Shown: one piece after another, positions 1 to 6,337 of the stretch
How positions within the stretch are numbered: the stretch's first letter is position 1
How the letters are laid out: every line of letters starts with the position of its first letter
Assembly: GCA_934692295.1 (NCBI GenBank)
Contig: CAKUTL010000041.1
Location: 1-15,666, forward strand
Origin: an uncultured Candidatus Melainabacteria bacterium
GTDB lineage: Bacteria > Cyanobacteriota > Vampirovibrionia > Gastranaerophilales > Gastranaerophilaceae
Direction: 5' to 3'
Length of the DNA stretch: 15,666 bases
Position numbers and translations under genes: made by a program
The notes under the pieces: generated by a model
Told to the model about the DNA's origin: nothing
Database searches by the model: none
What the model saw: the letters and a program-made list of their open reading frames with translations, nothing else

Positions 1-1079
1 ACTTTGTTTAATTGTTTTGCACTGATTACTCTTGCTTTTGACATTAAATCATTGCTGTCGTATTTTGTGTAAAAATCGTTTTGTAGTGTTTTTTGATTAA
101 CCGCAAGAACATTAGTTAGTTTTGCGAGTTCAAGTTGATTTTTATCATTTGTTAAAAATAGTGCAAATTGTAAGGCTTCATCTTTGTGTTTTGCACGAGT
201 TGGAATAACAAAATTCATCAAAGAAAAATCATTTTGCCCAAGTTCTCCTGTGATTTGCGGGGCAATGTCTGTATTTGCATATGTTGATGGAGCATTTTCT
301 TTTATCATGTTTAAAAAGTTTGCTCCTGCTCCTATAAGGAGTATATTTTCAGACATATATTTTTCTAGTGCTTCTTGGAGTGTCATTGTTACAGTTTCTT
401 TTGGAATTAAATCTTTTGAATACATTGTACGAAATTTATCAAATACTTCAACTGATTTTTCTGAATTTATTGCGGTTGAATTTGCACATCCATACTTGTT
501 TAATATTTTTAGCATTGTGTCATTTTCTGTTATATTTGGCAAGAAAATATATGCTCCAGTATTTTTTCTTACTTGTGGTGCGAAATTTTTTATTTCGTCG
601 TAAGTTTGCGGAATTGTGATTTGTGCTTTATTTAGAAGTTTTTTGTTATAAATAGTGATTGCACTTGTTGCATACCAAGGAATTGAGTATATTTTCCCAT
701 TGGTTTTTAAGGAATTAAGAATTTCTTGGTTAAATTGGGTAGTTTTTTCTTGAGGAATTTCTTGTAACGCTCCTTTGTGTGCAAGGGTAGAAGAAAAATC
801 AGGATTAAGGTTAACCAAATCTGGAGGATTATCACTGAGAACTGAAGCTAAAGTTCTTTTTTCTCCCTCAGAAAAAGGTACATCTACCCATTTAATTTTA
901 ATGTTAGGGTTTTCGGATTCAAATTCTTTTATAACGCCATTTATATATGGAGCAAAATCATTCATTTGGAGAGTCCAGAAAACAACTTCATTATTCTCTT
1001 GCTTTTTTGAAAAAATAAAGAATATACTCGTTAAAAGTATCAATGTGGTAACAATTACAATCCAAAAATTTTTATTCAA
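1..1079 (-). CDS. ABC transporter sugar-type solute-binding protein, 3' end outside window
   Basis: Reading the minus strand from a TTG at 1079-1077 gives an open frame of 359 codons that runs off the window. The N-terminus has one hydrophobic segment (about residues 5-23), then SKKQENN and a mature-type start VVFWTLQMND. The later blocks NPNIKIKWVDVPF, NPPDLVNLNPDF and KIYSIPWYATSAITIYNKKL are typical of family 1 (MalE-like) extracellular solute-binding proteins of sugar importers. No lipobox Cys and no clear signal peptidase site are visible, so it may stay anchored by its N-terminal segment. The TTG start is chosen because AAAGGA (minus strand, 1088-1093) lies 8 nt upstream and no ATG fits. 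No permease or ATPase gene is visible in the window; they may lie to the left. The family call is firm; the substrate is unknown. Confidence 0.85.
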   Translation of the reverse strand, partial: MNKNFWIVIVTTLILLTSIFFIFSKKQENNEVVFWTLQMNDFAPYINGVIKEFESENPNIKIKWVDVPFSEGEKRTLASVLSDNPPDLVNLNPDFSSTLAHKGALQEIPQEKTTQFNQEILNSLKTNGKIYSIPWYATSAITIYNKKLLNKAQITIPQTYDEIKNFAPQVRKNTGAYIFLPNITENDTMLKILNKYGCANSTAINSEKSVEVFDKFRTMYSKDLIPKETVTMTLQEALEKYMSENILLIGAGANFLNMIKENAPSTYANTDIAPQITGELGQNDFSLMNFVIPTRAKHKDEALQFALFLTNDKNQLELAKLTNVLAVNQKTLQNDFYTKYDSNDLMSKARVISAKQLNK

Positions 1080-1091
1080 ATTAATATTCCT

Positions 1092-1120
1092 TTGTAAAAA
1101 ATACTTACCCCTGTTATAAT
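1092..1120 (+). promoter_or_regulatory. rarA promoter, predicted leaderless
   Basis: The -35 is TTGTAA (1092-1097) and the -10 is TATAAT (1115-1120), separated by 17 nt. A start site 7 nt past the -10 falls on the A of the rarA ATG at 1127. The -10 is half of the perfect palindrome TATAATTATA (1115-1124), so the same bases give a consensus -10 for the divergent solute-binding protein gene. Confidence 0.7.
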
Positions 1121-1126
1121 TATACT

Positions 1127-2362
1127 ATGAATAATTTATTTACGGCATTAGAAAATCAAAATAAGCAAATCCCACTTGCGGAAATATTAAGACCAAAAAC
1201 TATTGAAGACTTTTTGGGTCAAAGCAATGTGATATCTCCAAACAGTCCGATTTTAAATTTGCTCAAAACGAATAGATTATTTTCTCTAATTTTCTGGGGA
1301 ACTCCAGGATGCGGAAAAACAACTTTAGCAAGGCTTATTGCCACCAAAACTAATGCGAATTTTATAGAGATTTCTGCTGTAACCTCTGGGGTTAAAGATA
1401 TAAAAGATGCTGTTGATAAGGCTAAAGAAGCTCTTCGTGCGGGACAAAAGACAATTTTGTTTATCGATGAAATTCATAGATATTCTAAAACTCAACAAGA
1501 TGCCCTTCTACCTCATTTGGAAAATGGAACATTATTTTTAATTGGTTCAACAACCGAAAATCCGTCATTTCAAGTTGTCCCTGCATTGCTTTCAAGGGTA
1601 CAAGTTGTTCGCTTAAATCCTATAAATGATGAAAGCATGGCTCAGATTATTAAACGAGGATTTAGTTATTTGGCAACGCATTATACTTTGATGGAATGTG
1701 AAAGTGGAGTTTTAGATTTTATTATAAATTTAGCTCGTGGAGATGCTCGTTACGCACTCAATATTGTAGAAAATGCATATTTTGCAAGTGATTTGAGAGA
1801 TAATAAAAGAATTTTAACTGTAAAAACTATTGAAGAAATTTGTCAGCAACGCAATACAAGATATTCTCGTCAGGAACATTATGACTGTGCTTCTGCTTTT
1901 CAGAAGAGTTTAAGGGGAAGTGACCCTGATGCTGCAATTTATTATTTGGCGAAAATGATTGTTGCGGGTGAAGATCCTAGATTTATTGCAAGACGTTTAA
2001 TTACTTGTGCTGCTGAAGATGTTGGGAATGCAGATCCAAATGCGTTAAATGTTGCAGTTAATGCTTATAAAGCGGTTGAACTTTTAGGACTTCCAGAGGG
2101 AAGAATTCCACTTGCACAAGCAGTGATTTACGTTGCAAGAGCCAAAAAATCTAATGAGGCTATTTGTGCAATTGATATGGCTTTATCTGATATTTCTGCT
2201 GGAAAAGATTTTGCACCTCCAATGCACTTGCGGGATGCACATTATAAAGATGCACAAAAGTATGGTTTCGGGGTTGGTTATGTTTATTCCCATGAAAATC
2301 CCGAAGTAGAGCAACAATTTTTACCTGATGAATTGGTTGGAACAAAATATACTAGAGAGTAA
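1127..2362 (+). CDS. rarA: RarA/MgsA replication-associated recombination AAA+ ATPase
   Basis: The protein has 411 aa, close to the usual length for the RarA/MgsA/WRNIP1 family. Visible motifs are LRPKTIEDFLGQ at the N-terminus, Walker A GTPGCGKTT (residues 58-66), Walker B ILFIDEIHR (110-118), sensor 1 LIGSTTENPSF (about 138-148) and an arginine-finger region LLSRVQVV. The C-terminal half carries RGSDPDAAIYYLAKM, GEDPRFIARRL and EDVGNADP, which are hallmark blocks of the tetramerisation and C-terminal domains. Known family members act in the cytoplasm at stalled replication forks and interact with SSB and the replisome. The ATG at 1127 has no Shine-Dalgarno site and sits 6 nt after a consensus -10, so a leaderless mRNA is predicted. 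It ends 4 nt from the convergent gene at 2367, with no terminator visible between them. Confidence 0.95.
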   Translation: MNNLFTALENQNKQIPLAEILRPKTIEDFLGQSNVISPNSPILNLLKTNRLFSLIFWGTPGCGKTTLARLIATKTNANFIEISAVTSGVKDIKDAVDKAKEALRAGQKTILFIDEIHRYSKTQQDALLPHLENGTLFLIGSTTENPSFQVVPALLSRVQVVRLNPINDESMAQIIKRGFSYLATHYTLMECESGVLDFIINLARGDARYALNIVENAYFASDLRDNKRILTVKTIEEICQQRNTRYSRQEHYDCASAFQKSLRGSDPDAAIYYLAKMIVAGEDPRFIARRLITCAAEDVGNADPNALNVAVNAYKAVELLGLPEGRIPLAQAVIYVARAKKSNEAICAIDMALSDISAGKDFAPPMHLRDAHYKDAQKYGFGVGYVYSHENPEVEQQFLPDELVGTKYTRE

Positions 2363-2366
2363 AGTA

Positions 2367-3011
2367 TTACAATAGCAGTAGCATTGCAGCTTCTTCATTT
2401 TGCAGAGTATAAACAGAATCTAGTAATAATGGTATTAGGTCAGGGTCTTCGTTGTACGTTCCTTCTACTTTTACGTCTGTGCCAAAAAGATTTTTGTTTT
2501 TAATTCTTAAAGACATGTTATCGCTGGACAGTTTATAACCTATAAATTTTGAGTCTAATTCTACATTGATATTCTTGTTTTTGAAATTCCCTTTGATATT
2601 GTATCCTCCCCAGCTTTCAGAAACTTTTAAATTTACTGGTTCGCCTCCAATATCTCCGACTACTTTTCTCGAGAAAAATCCTTCTTTGATTTTCAAATTC
2701 AAGTCTTTGTCATTAATATTTCCTGTTAAGGTGTCATTTTTCAAAAGTTTTCCATTGTGTCGAATTTTGAAATTCATATCTCCGACAGTTCCAGATAATG
2801 TTCTATGGGTAAATCCTGACGAGCAGGATACATTGAATTTTTGGTTTGCAAATGTTCCTTCTGATTTTTTAATATCTTCATCTTTATCGATATTCCCAGA
2901 GAATTGAACAGTATCGGCTTTGATTTGATTGTTATCTATTCTTGCAATTTTAGTAGCATTTTTATTAGTAATAATTGGTGTGGTGTATGAGTTTATTCTT
3001 GAAATTTGCAT
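2367..3011 (-). CDS. hypothetical protein built of about six 22-residue beta-type repeats
   Basis: The family of this 214-aa protein is not recognised. After a polar N-terminal region (1-50, MQISRIN...VQFSGN) the sequence breaks into repeats whose leading small residue falls at G52, G74, G97, G119, G141, S163 and G184, a spacing of 21-23. Each unit reads roughly G-x-hydrophobic-x-x-x-x-hydrophobic-N-hydrophobic-K-hydrophobic followed by a turn rich in Gly, Ser and Phe. Examples are GNINDKDLNLKIKEGFF, GDIGGEPVNLKVSESW and GNFKNKNINVELDSKF. Alternating hydrophobic residues suggest paired beta strands, so a beta-solenoid or open sheet is likely. The C-terminus ends in AAMLLLL. No signal peptide or membrane segment is seen. 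The start is supported by AAAGGA (minus, 3018-3023) 6 nt upstream. The N-terminal style resembles small proteins I associate with Gastranaerophilales. Confidence 0.8.
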   Translation of the reverse strand: MQISRINSYTTPIITNKNATKIARIDNNQIKADTVQFSGNIDKDEDIKKSEGTFANQKFNVSCSSGFTHRTLSGTVGDMNFKIRHNGKLLKNDTLTGNINDKDLNLKIKEGFFSRKVVGDIGGEPVNLKVSESWGGYNIKGNFKNKNINVELDSKFIGYKLSSDNMSLRIKNKNLFGTDVKVEGTYNEDPDLIPLLLDSVYTLQNEEAAMLLLL

Positions 3012-3098
3012 TATTATTCCTTTTTTCTTATCTTATATCAATGTAAAACATAAAATTAATTGCTAAAGTTTGCTTTTTGTATAAAATTTTTGTTACAT

Positions 3099-3446
3099 TT
3101 AAATCAAAATCAAGAAAATTGAAAATAAAAATGTGAAAAATCCGATAAGTGTAATCCCCAAGAATAGATAAAATCCGATATTTGTAATTAAATGTCTTTT
3201 TATATCTCGAAAATTTTTGTTAAATTTTGATTCTAAAAATAAGCCTAAAGTTAAGAGTACATTTGTTGGAAATCCAAATAAACTAATTATCACCAACATT
3301 AGTATGGTTCCATCTGGGCGAAGGTTAGGATTTTCTATTAAATAAATATAGCCCAAATAAATAGGGATTAGAATACATTCTACATAGCCAATAATAGATA
3401 GAAATTTGAACATTCTAAGGTTCTCAAGTGTTTTAATTTTCTCCAT
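3099..3446 (-). CDS. small three-TM membrane protein of unknown function
   Basis: The protein has 115 aa with three strongly hydrophobic stretches: about residues 13-35 (FLSIIGYVECILIPIYLGYIYL), 49-70 and 88-113. The loop between the second and third is basic (ESKFNKNFRDIKRH). No family is recognised. A longer frame begins at an ATG at 3452, but that codon directly abuts the site AAGGGAG (minus, 3453-3459). The next in-frame ATG, at 3446, lies 6 nt from it and is preferred. The gene overlaps the 3' end of the gene at 3433-3765 by 14 nt in a different frame, which suggests translational coupling within one operon with comF. Confidence 0.7.
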   Translation of the reverse strand: MEKIKTLENLRMFKFLSIIGYVECILIPIYLGYIYLIENPNLRPDGTILMLVIISLFGFPTNVLLTLGLFLESKFNKNFRDIKRHLITNIGFYLFLGITLIGFFTFLFSIFLILI

Positions 3447-3765
3447 TGTCATCTCCCTTGTGAAATGATTTTTCCGTTAATTCAACCCATTTTGCGTGAT
3501 TATAATTTTCGTAGCTTTTTGCAAATTTTATTAAGGCTGAAACTAAAACTCTTCCGCTATCTGATTTCCCAACTATTAAATAATCCCCATTTTGATTTTC
3601 GCAGTATAAAATTTCTCGATGAACAATTTTATCAATATTTGTTTTAGGATTTTTATTGATAACTTGTTTCAACCACTCGTGTAATAGTTTGAGTGGAGTG
3701 GTTTTTCTCGTAAGAAGTTTGTCGTTATGTTCTTGTAAATATTTTGCGAATTCTGAAATTATCAT
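3433..3765 (-). CDS. hypothetical protein, 110 aa
   Basis: The protein is short and soluble-looking, with no signal peptide or membrane segment. The first half (1-45) is likely helical and basic (EFAKYLQEHNDKLLTRKTTPLKLLHEWLKQVI). The second half looks like an alpha/beta core: IVHREILYCENQNGDYLIVGKSD, then GRVLVSALIKFAKSY, then an acidic and His-rich tail. I do not recognise the family; the pattern HRE...YLIVGKSDSGRVLVSAL is its most searchable part. The ATG at 3765 is supported by AAGGA (minus, 3771-3775) 5 nt upstream. The gene lies 44 nt downstream of the comF-family stop codon and overlaps the following membrane protein gene, so the three probably form one transcript. Confidence 0.7.
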   Translation of the reverse strand: MIISEFAKYLQEHNDKLLTRKTTPLKLLHEWLKQVINKNPKTNIDKIVHREILYCENQNGDYLIVGKSDSGRVLVSALIKFAKSYENYNHAKWVELTEKSFHKGDDNGEN

Positions 3766-3809
3766 TGGTGTCCTTCGCTATGCCTTTTAGGTGAAAAGTT
3801 TTATTGAAC

Positions 3810-4457
3810 TTATTCCCAAGGGGTTGTGCCTGCAAAACATACTATATCATAAATTCCAACTTTATTAAATTCTTTTATCATTTCTTCAAAAGTTGAACCA
3901 GTTGTGCATATGTCATCGATTATTAAAATTTTTTTATTCTCAATAATTTTATTTTTATCCACTGAAAAGGCATCGGATAAATTTACCATTCTTTGTGATT
4001 TGTTTAATTTGTATTGTGGTTTTGTATCTTTTATTCTTTTGATAATCTCTGTATTTACCGGAAAATCTGTGAGTTTTGAAAGTTCTTGAGCAACTAAATC
4101 CATGTGGTTGTATTTGCGTTTCTTTTTTCTTTTGGGATAAATTGGAACCGGCACAATTTGGAATTCTCCATCCAGTCCGATTCTTTGCCAGTATTGATAC
4201 ATAAATTTTGCAAAATAGTATGCCAAATCTTTTTGACCATGGTATTTTAGGCCTCGTATAAGTTTTTGCAAATTTTTGGAATATACTCCTGCACAATAGA
4301 TATTTACATCTTTAAATTTTCTATTTACTTGTATTGGTAAAAATTCAAGTTCGTCAAAACATTTTGAACACATTTTTACAGATTCTTTTGAACTTCTGCA
4401 AAAGTAGCATTTCTTTTTATAAATCCAATCCAATAATCTCAGCAAAAAATCTTTCAT
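3810..4457 (-). CDS. comF: ComF-family phosphoribosyltransferase-like protein
   Basis: The protein has 215 aa. An N-terminal zinc ribbon has C17-x2-C20 and C30-x2-C33. It is followed by VPVPIYPKRKKKRKYNHMDLVAQELSK and, at 177-189, the PRPP-loop motif ILIIDDICTTGST that defines the type I phosphoribosyltransferase fold of ComF/GntX proteins. ComF is known to be needed for natural transformation, where it works with the ComFA helicase and DprA in the cytoplasm; the chemical substrate is not settled. A longer frame from a TTG at 4502 is possible, but ATG 4457 gives the family's usual short leader (MKDFLLRLLDWIYKKKCYFC). That ATG has no Shine-Dalgarno site and lies 6 nt after a good -10, so leaderless expression is predicted. 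It is downstream of the XRE regulator and near the pilin genes, which fits a competence locus. ComFA is not in the window. Confidence 0.9.
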   Translation of the reverse strand: MKDFLLRLLDWIYKKKCYFCRSSKESVKMCSKCFDELEFLPIQVNRKFKDVNIYCAGVYSKNLQKLIRGLKYHGQKDLAYYFAKFMYQYWQRIGLDGEFQIVPVPIYPKRKKKRKYNHMDLVAQELSKLTDFPVNTEIIKRIKDTKPQYKLNKSQRMVNLSDAFSVDKNKIIENKKILIIDDICTTGSTFEEMIKEFNKVGIYDIVCFAGTTPWE

Positions 4458-4463
4458 AAAAAG

Positions 4464-4492
4464 AGAATAGCATAATAATAAGGTGTTGTTAA
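4464..4492 (-). promoter_or_regulatory. comF promoter, predicted leaderless
   Basis: On the minus strand the -35 is TTAACA (4487-4492), the spacer is 17 nt and the extended -10 is TGC-TATTCT (TATTCT at 4464-4469). The ATG at 4457 begins 6 nt past the -10, so the predicted first transcribed base is the start codon itself. The -35 overlaps the stop codon of the upstream regulator gene. Confidence 0.65.
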
Positions 4493-4698
4493 TCGAAATC
4501 AATTAATTGCTTGACTGAAATTTCTAGTGTATCTGCAATTAAAAATAATTTTCTCAAACTGATATATTCTTTGCCCGTTTCGACGCAAGCAAGATGCTCT
4601 CTTGAAAAATTTACAATCTCAGCAAGTTCGTTTTGAGATAAATTTTTCAATTTTCTGTAGTGTTTAATATTTTGTCCAAGTTTTAGAAGTCTTGACAT
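4489..4698 (-). CDS. XRE/Cro-type helix-turn-helix regulator, 69 aa
   Basis: This is a compact single-domain HTH_3 protein. The pattern LGQNIKHYRKLKNLSQNELAEIVNFSREHLACVETGKEYISLRKLFLIADTLEIS, shown here as its parts KLKNLSQNELAEI, REHLACVETGKEY and LRKLFLIADTLEI, is the classical five-helix XRE fold over residues 5-65. There is no ligand or oligomerisation domain. A longer frame starts at 4746, but ATG 4698 begins right at the domain. It has no clear Shine-Dalgarno site, and the predicted leader is only about 11 nt. The start codon overlaps the -35 of the divergent pilin promoter, so the protein is well placed to repress or activate both itself and the pilins. Its operator could not be identified. 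Confidence 0.85.
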   Translation of the reverse strand: MSRLLKLGQNIKHYRKLKNLSQNELAEIVNFSREHLACVETGKEYISLRKLFLIADTLEISVKQLIDFD

Positions 4699-4720
4699 AA
4701 ATTCATTTTGCAACAATAAT
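4692..4720 (+). promoter_or_regulatory. promoter of first pilin gene
   Basis: A perfect TTGACA (4692-4697), a 17-nt spacer and AATAAT (4715-4720) form the core. TTGACATAA at the -35 and AATAATATTAA at the -10 recur with the same spacing in front of the second pilin gene at 5533-5561. The -10 overlaps the predicted -10 of the divergent regulator gene. Confidence 0.75.
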
Positions 4721-4744
4721 ATTAACAAATATGTAAGATGACAC
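4716..4744 (-). promoter_or_regulatory. promoter of XRE regulator gene
   Basis: On the minus strand GTGTCA (4739-4744, 4 of 6 to consensus), 17 nt, then TATTAT (4716-4721, 5 of 6). The predicted start is near 4709, about 11 nt before the ATG at 4698. The -10 shares five bases with the -10 of the pilin promoter on the other strand, so the two polymerases should compete for one melted region. Confidence 0.5.
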
Positions 4745-4764
4745 ATTACAAAAAGGAGTTTGTC

Positions 4765-5505
4765 TTGAAAAAAGCATTTACATTGGCAGAAGTCTTGATT
4801 ACGTTAGGTATAATAGGAGTTGTTGCGGCAATGACAATCCCAACACTTGTTGCTAATACGAGAGGACAACAATACCGTTCAAAGCTGAAAAAGGCTATTT
4901 CAACTTTGAGCCAAGCTGCGAGAATGAGCCAATCTCAATATGATTTTGATTATTCGGGAATTGATTCTCAATGTGGAACGAATGCAGAAAAAGAAAATCC
5001 TGAAGATGTTCATAGTATATGTGCCATGCTTAATGGTACTTTAACTGGTGCAACGTATTATGACAAAGCCTCCGATATTCCATTGGGAAATATAAAACAT
5101 AAGGATAAGTATGAAATTTATTCTCCATATGTAAATCAGTTTACAACAAAAGATTTACAAAATGCTCATGCTTATGTCTTATCGGATGGGACAATTATTG
5201 CATTTCATCATAATTTGGGGCAAACTCCGTGTGAACTTGCATTGGGTGAAACTTTAAAAGATACGTATGTATATGGAACTACTTCTACATTATCTATGTG
5301 TTATGGCTTTATTGATGTTAATGGAACTAATCCTCCAAATAAAGAGGTCTCTTGTTCTTCTGGTTCTAATTTGCTTTCTTCAGATAATTGTGTTGTAAAA
5401 AATGAATCAAAATATTTGACAGATATTTTTCCTGTAAGGTTTCACGATGGAGTTGTTGAACCTACTACTGCTGCTGGAAGATATGTTTTGCGGATCGCTA
5501 AATAA
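4765..5505 (+). CDS. type IV pilin-like protein (prepilin), first tandem copy
   Basis: The 246-aa protein begins MKKAFTLAEVLITLGIIGVV, a class III signal with a short basic leader. The prepilin peptidase cut is expected between A4 and F5, with Glu at mature position 5 and an N-terminal hydrophobic helix to about residue 25. After it comes RGQQYRSKLKKAISTLSQAARMSQ, then a Cys-containing globular head with six Cys, and the C-terminal block YLTDIFPVRFHDGVVEP. Residue -1 is Ala, not the usual Gly. The TTG start at 4765 is chosen over an in-frame ATG at 4738 because AAGGAG (4753-4758) lies 6 nt upstream of it and the leader is then canonical. Pilins or pseudopilins of this kind are assembled at the inner membrane for adhesion, motility or DNA uptake. 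Which of these applies is not shown by the sequence. Confidence 0.9.
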   Translation: MKKAFTLAEVLITLGIIGVVAAMTIPTLVANTRGQQYRSKLKKAISTLSQAARMSQSQYDFDYSGIDSQCGTNAEKENPEDVHSICAMLNGTLTGATYYDKASDIPLGNIKHKDKYEIYSPYVNQFTTKDLQNAHAYVLSDGTIIAFHHNLGQTPCELALGETLKDTYVYGTTSTLSMCYGFIDVNGTNPPNKEVSCSSGSNLLSSDNCVVKNESKYLTDIFPVRFHDGVVEPTTAAGRYVLRIAK

Positions 5506-5532
5506 TATATTCAATTGAAAACCATAATACTC

Positions 5533-5561
5533 TTGACATAAGCTAAAATAACAATAATAAT
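5533..5561 (+). promoter_or_regulatory. promoter of second pilin gene
   Basis: TTGACA (5533-5538), 17 nt, AATAAT (5556-5561). This is the same -35, -10 and spacing as the first pilin promoter, with the extra shared bases TAA after the -35 and ATTAA after the -10. The second copy lacks the divergent -35 found at the first. Confidence 0.75.
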
Positions 5562-5599
5562 ATTAATAATATAGATTGTTTATTATAAAGGAGTTTTGA

Positions 5600-6304
5600 T
5601 TGAGAAAGGCATTTACTTTAGCAGAAGTATTAATTACCTTGGGGGTAATAGGTATTGTTGCAGCATTGACTGTTCCTGTTCTTGTTTCCAATACCAGAGG
5701 TCGTCAGTATCGTTCAAAATTAAAAAAGACTATGGCTTCAATTAGTCAAGCTGCAAGAATGAGCCATGGAATGTATGGATTTGATTTTTCAGAGATAGAT
5801 GAAGCATGTCAGAATGGGCAATCTGACCATCCTGAAAATATTCGCTCAATTTGTTCAATGCTAAATGGAACACTTTCCGGTGGAACATATATAGATAAAA
5901 TGTCTGATTTGAATATTCCGGACGATTCTGCCAAATATAGTATTAAAAGTCCATATTTAAGCTCTTTAGGCTATGGAGATGCTGCGGATTATCACGCATA
6001 TATTTTAGCTGATGGAACAATTTTTGCTTTTTATAAAAATCTTGGGGGTAATAATGGTTGCCCTGGGCGTTTAGATCCCGAGTTTGAAACTTCTAATTGC
6101 GTAGGTTTTATTGACGTAAACGGGGTTAGAGTTCCTAATAAAGAAATAAATTGTACGAGTGGAGTAAACTCTTTGGCAGAAACGTCTTGTGTTGTAAGAA
6201 ATGAAGCAATATATATGACGGATATCTTTCCAGTTCGGATTTATGATGGAATTGTTGAACCTGCTACCGCAGCAGGGAGATATGTTTTACGGACTGCTAA
6301 TTAA
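5600..6304 (+). CDS. type IV pilin-like protein (prepilin), second tandem copy
   Basis: The 234-aa protein starts at TTG 5600 with AAAGGAG (5587-5593) 6 nt upstream; its leader MRKAFTLAEVLITLGVIGIV needs no other start. It is a paralog of the preceding gene. It shares the leader, the RGRQYRSKLKK block, the SICSMLNGTLSG core, ILADGTIFAFYKNLG, FIDVNG and the near-identical C-terminus YMTDIFPVRIYDGIVEP...AAGRYVLR. Both copies keep six Cys at matching places, which would allow up to three disulfides. The central part, between the third and fourth Cys, differs most. Tandem duplication with a kept promoter is the simplest explanation. Roles as a major and a minor subunit, or as alternative subunits, are possible. 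Confidence 0.9.
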   Translation: MRKAFTLAEVLITLGVIGIVAALTVPVLVSNTRGRQYRSKLKKTMASISQAARMSHGMYGFDFSEIDEACQNGQSDHPENIRSICSMLNGTLSGGTYIDKMSDLNIPDDSAKYSIKSPYLSSLGYGDAADYHAYILADGTIFAFYKNLGGNNGCPGRLDPEFETSNCVGFIDVNGVRVPNKEINCTSGVNSLAETSCVVRNEAIYMTDIFPVRIYDGIVEPATAAGRYVLRTAN

Positions 6305-6320
6305 AATCTTGTTGATTTTA

Positions 6321-6329
6321 TGCTAAAAT
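6321..6329 (+). promoter_or_regulatory. extended -10 before the secreted hydrolase gene
   Basis: TGCTAAAAT is an extended -10 (TG-n-TAAAAT). No good -35 is seen 16-18 nt upstream. The ATG at 6338 is 8 nt past it and lacks a Shine-Dalgarno site, so a leader of 0-2 nt is predicted. The same nine bases occur on the minus strand before the PC4-like gene (14952-14960). Confidence 0.45.
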
Positions 6330-6337
6330 CTATTATT

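Noticed and set aside
184..1119. Plus-strand open frames at 184-603, 368-619 and 775-1119
   Set aside because: They lie opposite the clearly coding minus-strand solute-binding protein gene and their translations resemble no family.
4458..4502. Longer comF frame from the TTG at 4502
   Set aside because: It adds 15 residues with no family counterpart, overlaps the regulator gene and has no ribosome site.
4683..4706. A seven-codon minus-strand ATG frame overlapping the regulator start
   Set aside because: It is very close to the predicted transcript start and lacks any ribosome site; most likely chance, although a role in damping translation cannot be excluded.
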